From Ciceribacter sichuanensis (GTDB lineage Bacteria; Pseudomonadota; Alphaproteobacteria; Rhizobiales; Rhizobiaceae), in contig NZ_JAMXLX010000011.1 of the NCBI RefSeq assembly GCF_024055605.1, positions 1-64,000 of the forward strand: DNA of 64,000 nt, in the 5' to 3' direction. The number at the start of each line of letters is the position of its first letter. Within the stretch, counting starts at the first letter, position 1. The translations under genes and the position numbers were made by a program. The notes under the pieces are model-generated. The model saw only the letters and a program-made list of their open reading frames with translations. It had not been told where the DNA came from and ran no database searches. Of the stretch, positions 17,125 through 26,995 are shown piece by piece.

Positions 17125-20100
17125 TCAGTTGGTGGTCGCGAGCTGCGCGAACTGGGTCATGACCATGGCCGCACCCGCAAGCCGCTTGTCCGGTGTCGGC
17201 AGGTCGCGGGTGAGGAATACGCTCTGGTCCGGGCGAATCTTCGCCATGGTGCCCTGCTTGGCAATGAATCCGACCAGTGCGGCGGGGTTCGGGAATTCCT
17301 TGTTGCGGAACTGCACGACCACGCCTTTCGGACCGGCTTCCAGCTTCTCGACATTGGCCTTGCGGCAGAGCGCCTTGATGTAGACGACCTTGAGCAGGCT
17401 CTGGACTTCGGCAGGCAGTGGTCCGAAACGGTCGATCATTTCCGCGCCGAAGGCGTCGATATCGCCGAGTTCGTTGAGTTCGCCGAGACGACGATAAAGG
17501 CCGAGGCGCAGATGCAGGTCCGGTACATAGTCGTCCGGTATCATGACCGAGGTGCCGACGGAGATCTGCGGCGACCAGCCGGTATCCGCCACCTCGTCCA
17601 CGCCCTTCACTTCTGCGACAGCCTCCTCCAGCATCTGCTGGTAAAGCTCGAAGCCGACTTCCTTGATATGGCCGGACTGTTCCTCGCCGAGCAGATTGCC
17701 CGCACCGCGAATGTCGAGGTCATGGCTTGCAAGCTGGAAACCGGCACCGAGCGTGTCGAGCGACTGAAGCACCTTGAGGCGTCTTTCGGCCGTCGTCGTC
17801 AGCACCTTGTTGACCGGTAGCGTGAGCAACGCGAAGGCACGTACCTTTGAGCGTCCGACGCGACCGCGCAGCTGATAGAGCTGCGCCAGCCCGAACATGT
17901 CGGCGCGGTGTACGATCAGTGTATTGGCGGTCGGCACGTCGAGACCGGATTCGACGATGGTAGTCGACAGCAGCACGTCGTACTTGCCGTCATAGAAGGC
18001 GTTCATGATGTCTTCGAGTTCACTCGCCGGCATCTGGCCGTGCGCAATGGCGACCTTCAGTTCCGGCACGTCGGACTGCAGGAACGCCTGGATATCGGCA
18101 AGATCGGCAAGCCGCGGGCAAACGTAGAAGCTCTGGCCGCCGCGATAATGCTCGCGCATCAGCGTCTCGCGGATGACGAGCGGATCGAAGGGCGAGATGA
18201 AGGTCCTGACCGCCATGCGGTCGACCGGCGGCGTGGTGATCAGCGAAAGCTCGCGCACGCCGGTCATGGCAAGCTGCAGCGTTCGCGGGATCGGTGTCGC
18301 CGAAAGCGTCAGCACATGCACGTCGCTCTTCAGCTCCTTCAGCCGCTCCTTGTGCTTGACGCCGAAATGCTGCTCCTCGTCGATGATGAGAAGTCCGAGA
18401 TTGGCGAACTGGATGCCCGCGCCGAGCAGCGCATGGGTGCCGACCACGACATCGGTCTTGCCTTCCGCAACCTCCTTCTTGACGAGGTTCAGCTCTTTCG
18501 TGCCGACCAGACGGGATGCCTGCTGCACCCGGATCGGCAGGCCGCGGAAGCGCTCTGAGAAGGTCTTGAAATGCTGGCGGGCAAGAAGCGTCGTCGGAAC
18601 CACGACAGCGACCTGAATGCCGTTCATCGCGGCGATGAAGGCTGCGCGCAACGCCACCTCAGTCTTGCCGAAGCCGACGTCGCCGCAGACCAGCCGGTCC
18701 ATCGGCCGGCCGGCGCCGAGATCGCCGCGCACCGCTTCGATGGCGTTCAGCTGGTCTTCCGTCTCGTCATAGGGGAAACGGGCGGCAAATTCGTCGTAAA
18801 GGCCTTCCTGCGTCGTCAGCACCGGGGCGGTTCGGGTCATGCGTTCGGCGGCAACCCGGATCAGGGCGCCCGCCATGTCGAGCAGCCGCTTCTTGAGCTT
18901 GGCCTTGCGCATCTGCCATGCGCCGCCACCGAGCTTGTCGAGCTGCGCGTCGCTCGCTTCCGAGCCGTATCGCGACAGAAGGTCGATGTTCTCGACCGGC
19001 AGGAACAGCTTGGCATCGTCGGCATATTGCAGCTCGAGGCAGGCATGCGGAGCGCCGACAGCCTCGATGGTGCGAAGGCCGATGAAGCGGCCGATCCCGT
19101 GTTCGGCATGAACGACGATCGAGCCTTCGTCGAGGCCCGCCACTTCCGAAATGAAGTCGGCGGCCCGCTTGCGCCGCTTGGAACGGCGCACCATCCGGTC
19201 GCCGAGAATGTCCTGCTCGCCGACGACGACAAGATCGCCGGCCTCGAAACCACCTTCCAGGCTGAGAACGGCCGTTGCCGCCTCGCCCTTCTTCAGGCCG
19301 TCGATGTCCTTGAGGGCGGAGATCTGCCTGAGATTGGCAAGCCCGTGTTCGCCAAGCACCTGCAGCAGGCGGTCGAGCGAGCCTTCCGACCAGCCCGTGA
19401 TCAGCACTTTGGAGCCTGATGCTCTCTTGTCGGCGATGTATTTCACCGCCTGATCGAAGACGTTGGTCCGCGTCTGCCCGTCGCCCTCTCCGGCCTCGAC
19501 CGCATTCTTCGCCCAGCGTGGACCAGAACGAGCAGGTATCTCGATCACCCTGCGGGCTTCGCCATCGTGTTCGGCAAAGGGCGTGAGCCGCAACGGTTCA
19601 TGTGCATCCAGCGTACGGGCGAATTCGCCGGCGCCGAGATAGAGCCTGTCAGGCGGCACGGGCTTGTAGGGTGTGCCCTGCCCCAGATGCCCCTTGCCGG
19701 GCGTGCCGGAATTCGCCCGCGCCTCGTAATAGTCACGGATCAGCTTGGCGCGCTCTTCCGCCGCTTCCTTCACGGTATGGTCCGTGACGATGCGGAAGCC
19801 GCGGAGATAGTCGAATACCGTTTCCAGATGATCGTGGAACAACGGCAGCCAGTGTTCCATGCCGGCGTAGCGGCGCCCCTCGGATACGGCCGAATAAAGC
19901 GCATCGTCGCGGGTGGCCGCGCCGAACAGCGAAAGGTAGTTCTTGCGGAAACGGCTGATGCTTTCCGGCGTCAGCGTCACTTCGCTCATCGGGTTGAGAT
20001 CGAGGGAACGCGCCTGCCCCGTGGTGCGTTGACTGGCCGGATCGAAGAAGCGGATGCTTTCGAGCGTATCTCCGAAGAAATCGAGGCGGACCGGCTCCTC

Positions 20101-20640
20101 CGAGCCCGGTACGAAAACGTCGAGAATACCACCGCGGACGGCGAATTCCCCGACCTCGCGCACGGTCGGCACCCGGTCGAAGCCATTGCGCTCGAGCCTT
20201 GCGGCGATATCGTCCATGCGCACCTGATTGCCGGGCCGGGCCGAAAAGGCGAGATGCTCGATCACGTCCGCCGGCGCAAGCTTCTGCAGCATGGCGTTGA
20301 CGGTGACCAGAACGATGGCCGGATGCGGTTTTTTCGCATGTGCGATCAGCCCGGAAAGAGCCGCGAGACGCCGGGCCGAGACATCGGCCGAGGGCGATAC
20401 GCGGTCATAGGGAAGGCAGTCCCAGGCGGGCAGCGTCAGAACCGGAATGTCCGGCGCGGCAAAGCCCAGCATCTGCTCGATGTCGGCCATGCGCTGGCCG
20501 TCCGACAGCACGTAGGCGACCGGCTGTCCCTGCCGCGCAATTTCGGCGATCAGGAATGCGACCATGCCATCCGGCACATGCGAGATCGTCAGTCCGGATT
20601 TGGCCGCGGCGATCGTCTTGGCATCGAGAAGCGAGATCAT
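17125..20640 (-). CDS. mfd: Transcription-repair coupling factor Mfd
   Basis: 1171 aa, normal for the family. It is an ATP-driven dsDNA translocase that dislodges stalled RNA polymerase and recruits UvrA. Visible order: UvrB-homology module (ATG ISLLDAK...; LPAWDCLPYDRVSPS), CarD-like RNAP-interaction domain (IVHAEHGIGRFIGL), RecG-like helicase with Walker A CGDVGFGKTEVALRAAF, IDEEQHFGVKHKE and SATPIPRTLQLAMTG, and the C-terminal TRCF domain. ATG 20640 overlaps the sdhE stop (TAATG), so the two are translationally coupled. A longer open frame to 20964 is not used because it runs through sdhE. Confidence 0.96.
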   Translation of the reverse strand: MISLLDAKTIAAAKSGLTISHVPDGMVAFLIAEIARQGQPVAYVLSDGQRMADIEQMLGFAAPDIPVLTLPAWDCLPYDRVSPSADVSARRLAALSGLIAHAKKPHPAIVLVTVNAMLQKLAPADVIEHLAFSARPGNQVRMDDIAARLERNGFDRVPTVREVGEFAVRGGILDVFVPGSEEPVRLDFFGDTLESIRFFDPASQRTTGQARSLDLNPMSEVTLTPESISRFRKNYLSLFGAATRDDALYSAVSEGRRYAGMEHWLPLFHDHLETVFDYLRGFRIVTDHTVKEAAEERAKLIRDYYEARANSGTPGKGHLGQGTPYKPVPPDRLYLGAGEFARTLDAHEPLRLTPFAEHDGEARRVIEIPARSGPRWAKNAVEAGEGDGQTRTNVFDQAVKYIADKRASGSKVLITGWSEGSLDRLLQVLGEHGLANLRQISALKDIDGLKKGEAATAVLSLEGGFEAGDLVVVGEQDILGDRMVRRSKRRKRAADFISEVAGLDEGSIVVHAEHGIGRFIGLRTIEAVGAPHACLELQYADDAKLFLPVENIDLLSRYGSEASDAQLDKLGGGAWQMRKAKLKKRLLDMAGALIRVAAERMTRTAPVLTTQEGLYDEFAARFPYDETEDQLNAIEAVRGDLGAGRPMDRLVCGDVGFGKTEVALRAAFIAAMNGIQVAVVVPTTLLARQHFKTFSERFRGLPIRVQQASRLVGTKELNLVKKEVAEGKTDVVVGTHALLGAGIQFANLGLLIIDEEQHFGVKHKERLKELKSDVHVLTLSATPIPRTLQLAMTGVRELSLITTPPVDRMAVRTFISPFDPLVIRETLMREHYRGGQSFYVCPRLADLADIQAFLQSDVPELKVAIAHGQMPASELEDIMNAFYDGKYDVLLSTTIVESGLDVPTANTLIVHRADMFGLAQLYQLRGRVGRSKVRAFALLTLPVNKVLTTTAERRLKVLQSLDTLGAGFQLASHDLDIRGAGNLLGEEQSGHIKEVGFELYQQMLEEAVAEVKGVDEVADTGWSPQISVGTSVMIPDDYVPDLHLRLGLYRRLGELNELGDIDAFGAEMIDRFGPLPAEVQSLLKVVYIKALCRKANVEKLEAGPKGVVVQFRNKEFPNPAALVGFIAKQGTMAKIRPDQSVFLTRDLPTPDKRLAGAAMVMTQFAQLATTN

Positions 20641-20954
20641 TACGGGCGTCCGGCGGTATCCATGGTGACTGGCGAGAAATCCGGGCGACAGGCCATGATT
20701 CGTTCGAAGAGCGGGGTCTTCAGGTGATCGGGAACCGGCGCGGCCTCGGTGATCCACTTGATCAGGTCCTGATCTTCCTCGGCCATGATGCGTTCCAGTT
20801 CGTCGAGCGTTGCCTCGTCCATCGTGCCGATTTCCGCTTCCGCGAACTGTCCGAGCATCAGATCCATCTCGCGAATGCCGCGATGCCAGCAGCGAAACAG
20901 AATGCGCCGGCGGCGCGGATCGAGATCGGCACTGCTGAGGATCAATCCTGTCAT
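20640..20954 (-). CDS. sdhE: FAD assembly factor SdhE (DUF339)
   Basis: 104 aa. It promotes covalent flavinylation of SdhA in succinate dehydrogenase. The diagnostic motif RGIREMDLMLGQFA (RGxxExD) is near residue 26, and RRRRILFRCWHRG precedes it. The small helical fold is followed by an alphaproteobacterial C-terminal extension. Its stop codon shares a base with the mfd start. It is divergent from recG with about 100 bp between. Confidence 0.9.
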   Translation of the reverse strand: MTGLILSSADLDPRRRRILFRCWHRGIREMDLMLGQFAEAEIGTMDEATLDELERIMAEEDQDLIKWITEAAPVPDHLKTPLFERIMACRPDFSPVTMDTAGRP

Positions 20955-21052
20955 GTCGAAACACCTTCCTGTTGATGCGCCTCTATAGCCGCTCGATCGG
21001 GAAATGTCAGCCTTGCCAAGGCGGTAATTCTCGGGCCATTTTGGCGCCCATC

Positions 21053-23158
21053 ATGCGGCCAGCGCTTCTCGATCCCCTGTTCTCCTCCGTAGCCTCGCTT
21101 TCCGGCGTTGGGCCCAAGCTTGCGCAGTTGCTGGCGAGCCTGCTCGGCAGGGAGGATGCCGAGGACGCGCGCGTCGTCGATCTCCTGTTTCTTGCGCCCC
21201 ATCGGCTGATCGACCGTCGCAACCAGCCGGGTATCGCGCTTGCCCCGCAGGGCGCCATCGTCACTGTCACCGGCCGTGTCGACCGACACCAGCCGCCGCC
21301 TCCCGGAAAGTCGAACATGCCTTATCGCGTGTTCCTGCACGATGCGACCGGCGAACTGGCGCTGACCTTCTTCCGCGCCAAGGGTAACTGGCTGGAAAAG
21401 GCGCTGCCGATCGATGAGGAGGTCATCGTCTCCGGCAAGATCGACTGGTTCAACGGCCGCCCCTCGATGGTCCACCCCGACGTCATGATGAAGGCGAGCG
21501 AAGCGGAGAACCTTCCGCTCGTCGAGCCGGTCTATCCGCTGACGGCTGGCCTGTCGCCCAAGGTGCTGCGCAAGGCGGTGGAGCATGCGCTGGACCGCGT
21601 CCCCGACCTGCCGGAATGGGTGGATCCCGCTTTGACCGTCAAGCAGTCCTTCCCGACGCCAAGGGAAAGCTTCCGGCAGTTGCATCATCCGCGCGATGCG
21701 GCCGATGTCGATCCGCAGGCTCCTGCCCGCCGCAGGCTTGCCTATGATGAGTTCCTCGCAGGTCAGGTATCGCTGGCGCTCGTCCGCCAGCGCCTGCGCA
21801 AGGTGCCCGGCACGCCCGTCCGTCCGAGCGGCGAACTGTCGTCGAAAATATTGGCCTCCCTGCCCTTTTCCCCGACCCGCAGCCAGACGGAGGCGATTGG
21901 CGATATCCTCAAGGACATGGGCTCGGATACCAGAATGCTGCGCCTACTGCAGGGTGATGTCGGCGCAGGCAAGACGCTGGTGGCCCTGCTTGCCATGGCG
22001 GCCGTGGTCGAAAGCGGCGGACAGGCGGTGCTGATGGCCCCGACGGAAATCCTCGCGCGCCAACATTATGCGACGATCTTGAAATTCGGCGCTGCCGCAG
22101 GCCTTCGCATCGAGGTTCTGACCGGCCGCACCAAGGGCCGCGAGCGCGACGCGATCACCGAACGCATCGCCTCGGGCGAAGCCCAGATCGTCATCGGCAC
22201 CCATGCGCTCTTTCAGGATACGGTCAGCTACAAGAACCTCATGCTGGCGGTGGTTGATGAACAGCATCGCTTCGGCGTGCATCAGCGCCTGCGGCTGACC
22301 GCCAAGGGCATCTCGCCCCACATGCTGGTGATGACGGCAACGCCGATCCCGCGCACGCTGGTGCTGGCCGCCTTCGGCGATATGGATGTGTCGAAGCTCA
22401 CGGAGAAACCTGCCGGCCGCAAGCCGATCCAGACGGTGACCGTATCGAGCGAACGCACCGGCGAGATCGTCGACCGGCTGCGCGCCGCAATTGCCGATGG
22501 AAAAAAAGCCTACTGGATCTGCCCGTTGGTCGAGGAATCCGATGTTTCCGACCTGATGTCGGCCGAGGAGCGCCATGCGGTGCTTTCGAAAGCCATCGGC
22601 GCGCCTATCGGTCTCGTCCATGGCCGCATGGGCGGCCCGGAAAAGGATGCGGCCATGCTTGCCTTCAAGTCGGGCGAGACCCGCCTGCTGGTCGCGACCA
22701 CGGTGGTCGAGGTGGGCGTCGACGTTCCCGATGCGACGATCATGGTGATCGAGCATGCCGAGCGTTTCGGTTTGGCGCAGTTGCATCAGCTCCGCGGTCG
22801 CGTTGGCCGCGGCGATGAGGCATCGACCTGCATCCTGCTCTACAAGGGACCGCTCTCGGAAAACGGCCGCGCCCGTTTGTCCGTGCTGCGCGACAGCGAG
22901 GACGGATTCCTCATAGCGGAGGAAGACCTGAAGCTGCGCGGCGAAGGCGAGTTGCTGGGTACAAGGCAATCCGGCACACCCGGCTTCAAGATCGCCAGCC
23001 TAGAGGCCCATGCCGATTTGCTCGAGATCGCCCGCAAGGACGCGAGTTATCTGCTGGAGCGCGATCCGGACCTTACCTCCGAGCGTGGCGAGGCGGTGAG
23101 GACCCTGCTCTACCTGCATCGGCGTGACGAAGCGATCAGGTTCCTGCGAGCAGGATGA
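21053..23158 (+). CDS. recG: ATP-dependent DNA helicase RecG
   Basis: 701 aa. A branched-DNA helicase that regresses stalled replication forks and processes Holliday junctions and R-loops. An N-terminal wedge (OB) domain (FLHDATGELALTFFRAKG) is followed by SF2 motor motifs: GDVGAGKT (Walker A), VDEQHRFGVHQR (DExQ), TATPIPRTL, VVEVGVDVP and QLRGRVGRG. ATG 21053 gives the usual N-terminus MRPALLDPLFSSVASLSGVG; an ATG at 20972 would overlap the sdhE promoter region. Confidence 0.95.
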   Translation: MRPALLDPLFSSVASLSGVGPKLAQLLASLLGREDAEDARVVDLLFLAPHRLIDRRNQPGIALAPQGAIVTVTGRVDRHQPPPPGKSNMPYRVFLHDATGELALTFFRAKGNWLEKALPIDEEVIVSGKIDWFNGRPSMVHPDVMMKASEAENLPLVEPVYPLTAGLSPKVLRKAVEHALDRVPDLPEWVDPALTVKQSFPTPRESFRQLHHPRDAADVDPQAPARRRLAYDEFLAGQVSLALVRQRLRKVPGTPVRPSGELSSKILASLPFSPTRSQTEAIGDILKDMGSDTRMLRLLQGDVGAGKTLVALLAMAAVVESGGQAVLMAPTEILARQHYATILKFGAAAGLRIEVLTGRTKGRERDAITERIASGEAQIVIGTHALFQDTVSYKNLMLAVVDEQHRFGVHQRLRLTAKGISPHMLVMTATPIPRTLVLAAFGDMDVSKLTEKPAGRKPIQTVTVSSERTGEIVDRLRAAIADGKKAYWICPLVEESDVSDLMSAEERHAVLSKAIGAPIGLVHGRMGGPEKDAAMLAFKSGETRLLVATTVVEVGVDVPDATIMVIEHAERFGLAQLHQLRGRVGRGDEASTCILLYKGPLSENGRARLSVLRDSEDGFLIAEEDLKLRGEGELLGTRQSGTPGFKIASLEAHADLLEIARKDASYLLERDPDLTSERGEAVRTLLYLHRRDEAIRFLRAG

Positions 23159-23292
23159 TGTCCTGAAAGTGTTGCAACTCAGCCATCGGGCAATTCGGTG
23201 AGATCGGGAAAAAGCAATAAGAGCCATATACGATTGGTTTAATAATGTAGGAATACAACCCATTCACTGACGTTATGAAAAAGGGCGCAGTG

Positions 23293-23847
23293 ATGTTTCA
23301 TGCATTTTTTGGATTTCGCCTCTGCATGGGAAGGCTTGCATATTTTCTGAGTACTTCGGGGCTTGCTGCCGTATCGCTCGTTCTTGTTGGGGGCATATTA
23401 AGTCTGGCTTCGACGTTCGGTTCCGAAAGTGCGAGAGGGCCTATCGCTATCGGCGTTGGCGTCGTGTTTGTGCCGCTGTTCATATGGGCTCAGTGCAACA
23501 TCACCGGCATGCGCGTGCGTGACATTGGCTGGAATCCTGCGGTAATCGTCCCCCTATGGGTGTTGTTGACCTGGATTGACTACATGTTGTCTTTTCTGGT
23601 CCCGGAACTGGCCCTTCCCAATGCGCTAGCCGGCACCGTGATCGGGAAAATCCTCAGCATGCTGTTCTTGCTGACGTTGCTGTTCAAAGCGGGAAAACCG
23701 GGCGGCTATGTGGACCCGCCCGCGGATTCCGGCAAAACAACGGAAGTAAGAGCTGCGAGATATCTGCCGAATTCTGCAGGCGTCGTGCCACCCTCGCGTT
23801 TCGACAGGCAGGAGCGTCGAACGTCATTCGGTAGGCTTCCGCGATAG
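23293..23847 (+). CDS. DUF805-like small inner-membrane protein
   Basis: 184 aa from ATG 23293, after AAGGGCGC; ATG 23275 is an alternative. Four hydrophobic helices lie in the first about 140 residues. The segments FFGFRLCMGRLAYF at the start and ITGMRVRDIGWNP before helix 3 correspond to the GRxxRxxYW and RRLHDxG motifs of DUF805 proteins, in a divergent form. The hydrophilic C-terminal tail of about 45 residues is Arg/Pro-rich and probably cytoplasmic. The gene stands alone between recG and convergent DUF502. Confidence 0.6.
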   Translation: MFHAFFGFRLCMGRLAYFLSTSGLAAVSLVLVGGILSLASTFGSESARGPIAIGVGVVFVPLFIWAQCNITGMRVRDIGWNPAVIVPLWVLLTWIDYMLSFLVPELALPNALAGTVIGKILSMLFLLTLLFKAGKPGGYVDPPADSGKTTEVRAARYLPNSAGVVPPSRFDRQERRTSFGRLPR

Positions 23848-23850
23848 ACG

Positions 23851-24546
23851 CTACTTCGGCGGAAGCGGCGCGTTCATCATGGGTACGCCGTCGGGAGCGG
23901 CAGGCTTATAGTCCGGTATCACGAGGCCGCCTGAAATCAGCAGCTTGGCACCCTCTTCCGGCGTCATATCGAGCATCTTGATCTTGTCGCGTGGCACGAA
24001 CATCAGGAAACCGGCGGTCGGCACTGGCGTCGGCGGCAGAAACACGGCAATCATCTCCACTCCGTCCTCGTTCAGCTTCGCGGCGATTTCCCCTTGGGCA
24101 TCGGTCGCGATGAACACGAGCGCCCACATGCCGGGACTCGGAAACTCGATCAGCCCGACCTTCTTGAAGGACGACGACTGATCCTTCAGCACGCTTTCGA
24201 AGATCTGTTTGACGCTCTTGTAGATCGTGCGCACCAGAGGCGTGCGGTGGAAGATCTGCTCTCCGAAATCAACGATGGACCGGCCAATCAGGTTTTTGCC
24301 GAGAAACCCGATCAGCGTGATGACGACCAGCGCGATCAGCAGGCCAAGCCCCGGCACCGCAAATTTCAGGTAACTTTCCGGATTGTAACGCTCGGGGATA
24401 TACGGCTTCACCCAGCTGTCGGCCCAGTGAATGAAGGTCCATGTCAACCATATGGTGATGGTCACCGGCGCGCAGATAATGAGGCCGGTCAGGAAATTGT
24501 TTCTGAGCCGCGTTGCGACGGATATACGGTCGGAAATCTCGTTCAT
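23851..24546 (-). CDS. DUF502 family inner-membrane protein
   Basis: 231 aa. Two transmembrane helices (FLTGLIICAPVTITIWLTW and a second near LGLLIALVVITLIGFLG) are followed by a soluble domain with the conserved GRSIVDFGEQIFHRTPLVRT and the MFVPRDKIKMLDMTPEEGAK segment. This is the DUF502 architecture; function unknown. ATG 24546 was chosen because the longer frame to 24621 overlaps the upstream GNAT gene. It is third in the apparent unit glmS-GNAT-DUF502, 13 bp after the GNAT stop. Confidence 0.85.
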   Translation of the reverse strand: MNEISDRISVATRLRNNFLTGLIICAPVTITIWLTWTFIHWADSWVKPYIPERYNPESYLKFAVPGLGLLIALVVITLIGFLGKNLIGRSIVDFGEQIFHRTPLVRTIYKSVKQIFESVLKDQSSSFKKVGLIEFPSPGMWALVFIATDAQGEIAAKLNEDGVEMIAVFLPPTPVPTAGFLMFVPRDKIKMLDMTPEEGAKLLISGGLVIPDYKPAAPDGVPMMNAPLPPK

Positions 24547-24559
24547 CGCTCGCTTGCGT

Positions 24560-25063
24560 CTATGTTGCGTCGCCGTAAAATCCGGGATGGAAGGCGACAA
24601 TGCCGGAGGGTACAGGACCACGCAAGGGTAACGCCAGTAAATATTCCGGTGAAACGCCCTCCACTTTCAGGGTCGGACAGGACGCAAAGCCGAAGCGCTT
24701 GTAATAGTCGGGATAGCCGACCAGAACACAGCCTTGGGCGTCGCGCATCTTCAGGCGTTTCAGGCCCTCGTTGACAAGTGTGGAGCCAATTCCCCGTTTC
24801 TGCAGATCGGGCCTGACCGATACAGGACCAAGCCCGTACCAGCCGGTTTCTCCGCCGGCCAGCGTCACCGGTGAGAAGGCAATATGGCCGAGGATGTCGC
24901 CGCCGTCTTCGGCGACGAGGGAAATCGTCATCGCACCGGCCTGCCGCAGTCGCTCGATGATCCGCGGCTCGGTCTGGTTGCTGTAGGGCATGTCGGCGAA
25001 GGCAGCAGCGGTGACGGCCCCGATTGCGGTTTCGTCACCTGCTGCCTCGTCCCGGATGATCAT
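24560..25063 (-). CDS. GNAT-family N-acetyltransferase (YhbS-like)
   Basis: 167 aa. The acetyl-CoA pyrophosphate loop VRPDLQKRGIGSTLV (R/Q-x-x-G-x-G/A) lies after LGPVSV. GYPDYYKRFGF and the C-terminal FHPGFYGD are typical of the YhbS/COG3153 branch. The start overlaps the glmS stop by 4 bp (ATGA), so the two are coupled. The substrate is not known; linkage to amino-sugar synthesis may be coincidental. Confidence 0.88.
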   Translation of the reverse strand: MIIRDEAAGDETAIGAVTAAAFADMPYSNQTEPRIIERLRQAGAMTISLVAEDGGDILGHIAFSPVTLAGGETGWYGLGPVSVRPDLQKRGIGSTLVNEGLKRLKMRDAQGCVLVGYPDYYKRFGFASCPTLKVEGVSPEYLLALPLRGPVPSGIVAFHPGFYGDAT

Positions 25064-26886
25064 TCCACGGTGACCGACTTGGCGAGGTTACGCGGCTGGT
25101 CGACGTCGGTGCCCATGAAGACCGCCGTGTGATAGGCGAGCAACTGGATCGGCAGAGCGAACACCATAGGCGAGATGATCTCCGCGACGTTGGGCAGCAC
25201 GATGGTCGCCATGGTCTCAAGCTTGGAGGCCGCCGCCCCCTTCTCGTCGGTGATGAAGATGATCCGGCCGCCGCGGGCCGCCACTTCCTGCATGTTCGAA
25301 ACCGTCTTCTCGAAGAAGCGGTCGTAAGGCGCAATCACGATCACCGGCATGTTTTCGTCGATCAGCGCGATCGGGCCATGCTTGAGTTCGCCGGCTGCAT
25401 AGCCTTCGGCATGGATGTAAGAGATTTCCTTGAGCTTCAGCGCGCCTTCCATGGCAAGCGGGAAGCTCGTGCCACGGCCGAGATAAAGCACGTCCTTGAA
25501 CTTCGACAGGTCGCGGGCGAGGCTTTCCATCTGAGGTTGGATGCTGTTCAGCACCTGGCTCATGATGCGCGGCATCTCCGACAGGCTCTTGACCAGTTGT
25601 TTCTCTTCCTCTGGCGTAATGGTGCCGCGCGCCTTGCCGGCAGCAATTGCAAGCGAGGCGAGCACGGCGAGCTGGCAGGTAAAGGCCTTGGTCGAGGCGA
25701 CGCCGATTTCCGGGCCGGCGAGAATCGGGAAGATCGCATCGGATTCCCGGGCGATGGTCGATTCCTTGACGTTGACGATCGCGCCAATCTTCAGGCCTTG
25801 CTCATCGCAGTAACGCAGCGAAGCGAGCGTATCCGCGGTCTCCCCCGACTGCGAGATGAACAGCGCGGCCTGATCCTTGTAGAGCGGCATTTCGCGGTAA
25901 CGGAATTCGGAGGCGACATCGATCTCGACCGGCAGCCGGGCATAACGCTCGAACCAGTACTTGCCGACGAGGCCCGAGAGATAGGCCGTGCCGCAGGCCG
26001 AAACGGCAAGCCCACGCAACGACTTGAAGTCGATGGCTGCATCAACAGGCTTTACGGTGTGGCCGTGGAAGTCGACATAGTTCGAAAGCGCGTGGGAGAT
26101 CACTTCCGGCTGTTCGTAGATTTCCTTTTCCATGAAATGGCGATGGTTGCCCTTGTCGACCACGAAGGCGGTTGCCTGCGAGATCTGGTGCGGGCGCTCG
26201 ACCGGATTGCCGGCGAAGTCGATGATCTCGGCGCTGTCCTTGTGCAGGATCGCGCAGTCGCCATCGACCAGATAGGCGATCTCGTTGGTGAACGGAGCGA
26301 GTGCGATGGCGTCGGAGCCGAGGAACATTTCGCCCTTTCCGAAGCCGATCGCAAGCGGAGGCCCGAAGCGAGCCGCCATGATCGTATCGGGATCGTCGGC
26401 GAACATCACCACCAGCGCATAGGCGCCCGTGACATGGTTCAGCATGGCAAGCATCGCCGCGCGGTTGTCGAGACCCTGCCGGCGATACTTGGCGATCAGC
26501 TGGGCAACGACTTCCGTGTCAGTCTGGGTGGTGAAAACCGCGCCGTCGGCGATCAGTTCGTCCTTGAGCTCGGAGAAGTTCTCGATAATGCCGTTGTGCA
26601 CGACCGCGACGCCATCGACGAAATGCGGATGGGCATTGGTCTCGTTCGGCACGCCATGGGTCGCCCAGCGGGTGTGGGCGATGCCGATAGTGCCGTCGAG
26701 CGGTTCGCCGTCGAGCTTCTTTTCGAGGTTGAAAAGCTTGCCCTCGGCCCGCCGGCGATCCATCACGCCGTTGTCGATGGTTGCGACGCCGGCTGAATCG
26801 TAGCCGCGATATTCGAGCCGCTTCAGCGCATCGACCAGACGTTCTGCAACCGGCTGGTTACCGACAATACCGACAATACCGCACAT
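25060..26886 (-). CDS. glmS: Glutamine-fructose-6-phosphate aminotransferase GlmS
   Basis: 608 aa. It makes glucosamine-6-phosphate from fructose-6-P and glutamine, the first step to UDP-GlcNAc. The N-terminal amidotransferase domain begins MCGIVGIVG (nucleophile Cys1 after Met removal), with YRGYDSAG and AHTRWATHG. Two SIS sugar-isomerase domains follow (SQSGETADTLASLRY; ASTKAFTCQL), ending in DQPRNLAKSVTVE. No glmS ribozyme is expected or seen. glmU lies 109 bp upstream on the same strand. Confidence 0.97.
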   Translation of the reverse strand: MCGIVGIVGNQPVAERLVDALKRLEYRGYDSAGVATIDNGVMDRRRAEGKLFNLEKKLDGEPLDGTIGIAHTRWATHGVPNETNAHPHFVDGVAVVHNGIIENFSELKDELIADGAVFTTQTDTEVVAQLIAKYRRQGLDNRAAMLAMLNHVTGAYALVVMFADDPDTIMAARFGPPLAIGFGKGEMFLGSDAIALAPFTNEIAYLVDGDCAILHKDSAEIIDFAGNPVERPHQISQATAFVVDKGNHRHFMEKEIYEQPEVISHALSNYVDFHGHTVKPVDAAIDFKSLRGLAVSACGTAYLSGLVGKYWFERYARLPVEIDVASEFRYREMPLYKDQAALFISQSGETADTLASLRYCDEQGLKIGAIVNVKESTIARESDAIFPILAGPEIGVASTKAFTCQLAVLASLAIAAGKARGTITPEEEKQLVKSLSEMPRIMSQVLNSIQPQMESLARDLSKFKDVLYLGRGTSFPLAMEGALKLKEISYIHAEGYAAGELKHGPIALIDENMPVIVIAPYDRFFEKTVSNMQEVAARGGRIIFITDEKGAAASKLETMATIVLPNVAEIISPMVFALPIQLLAYHTAVFMGTDVDQPRNLAKSVTVE

Positions 26887-26995
26887 AGATTTCTCCGTCT
26901 GGGTGAACTCGTGCGCCAGTCCTATCGCTTTTCGCGATTTCCGCAATTGGACCGGCGGTCACATTCGGTTTCGCTGCGTTACGCAACCGCAGCAT

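Noticed and set aside
20641..20964. N-terminal extension of mfd
   Set aside because: The Arg/Ser-rich sequence is an out-of-frame reading of sdhE. ATG 20640 gives the standard Mfd N-terminus and overlaps the sdhE stop.
25129..26796. 555-codon plus-strand open frame opposite glmS
   Set aside because: Arg/Asp/His-rich shadow of glmS produced by high GC and codon bias, with no family resemblance.
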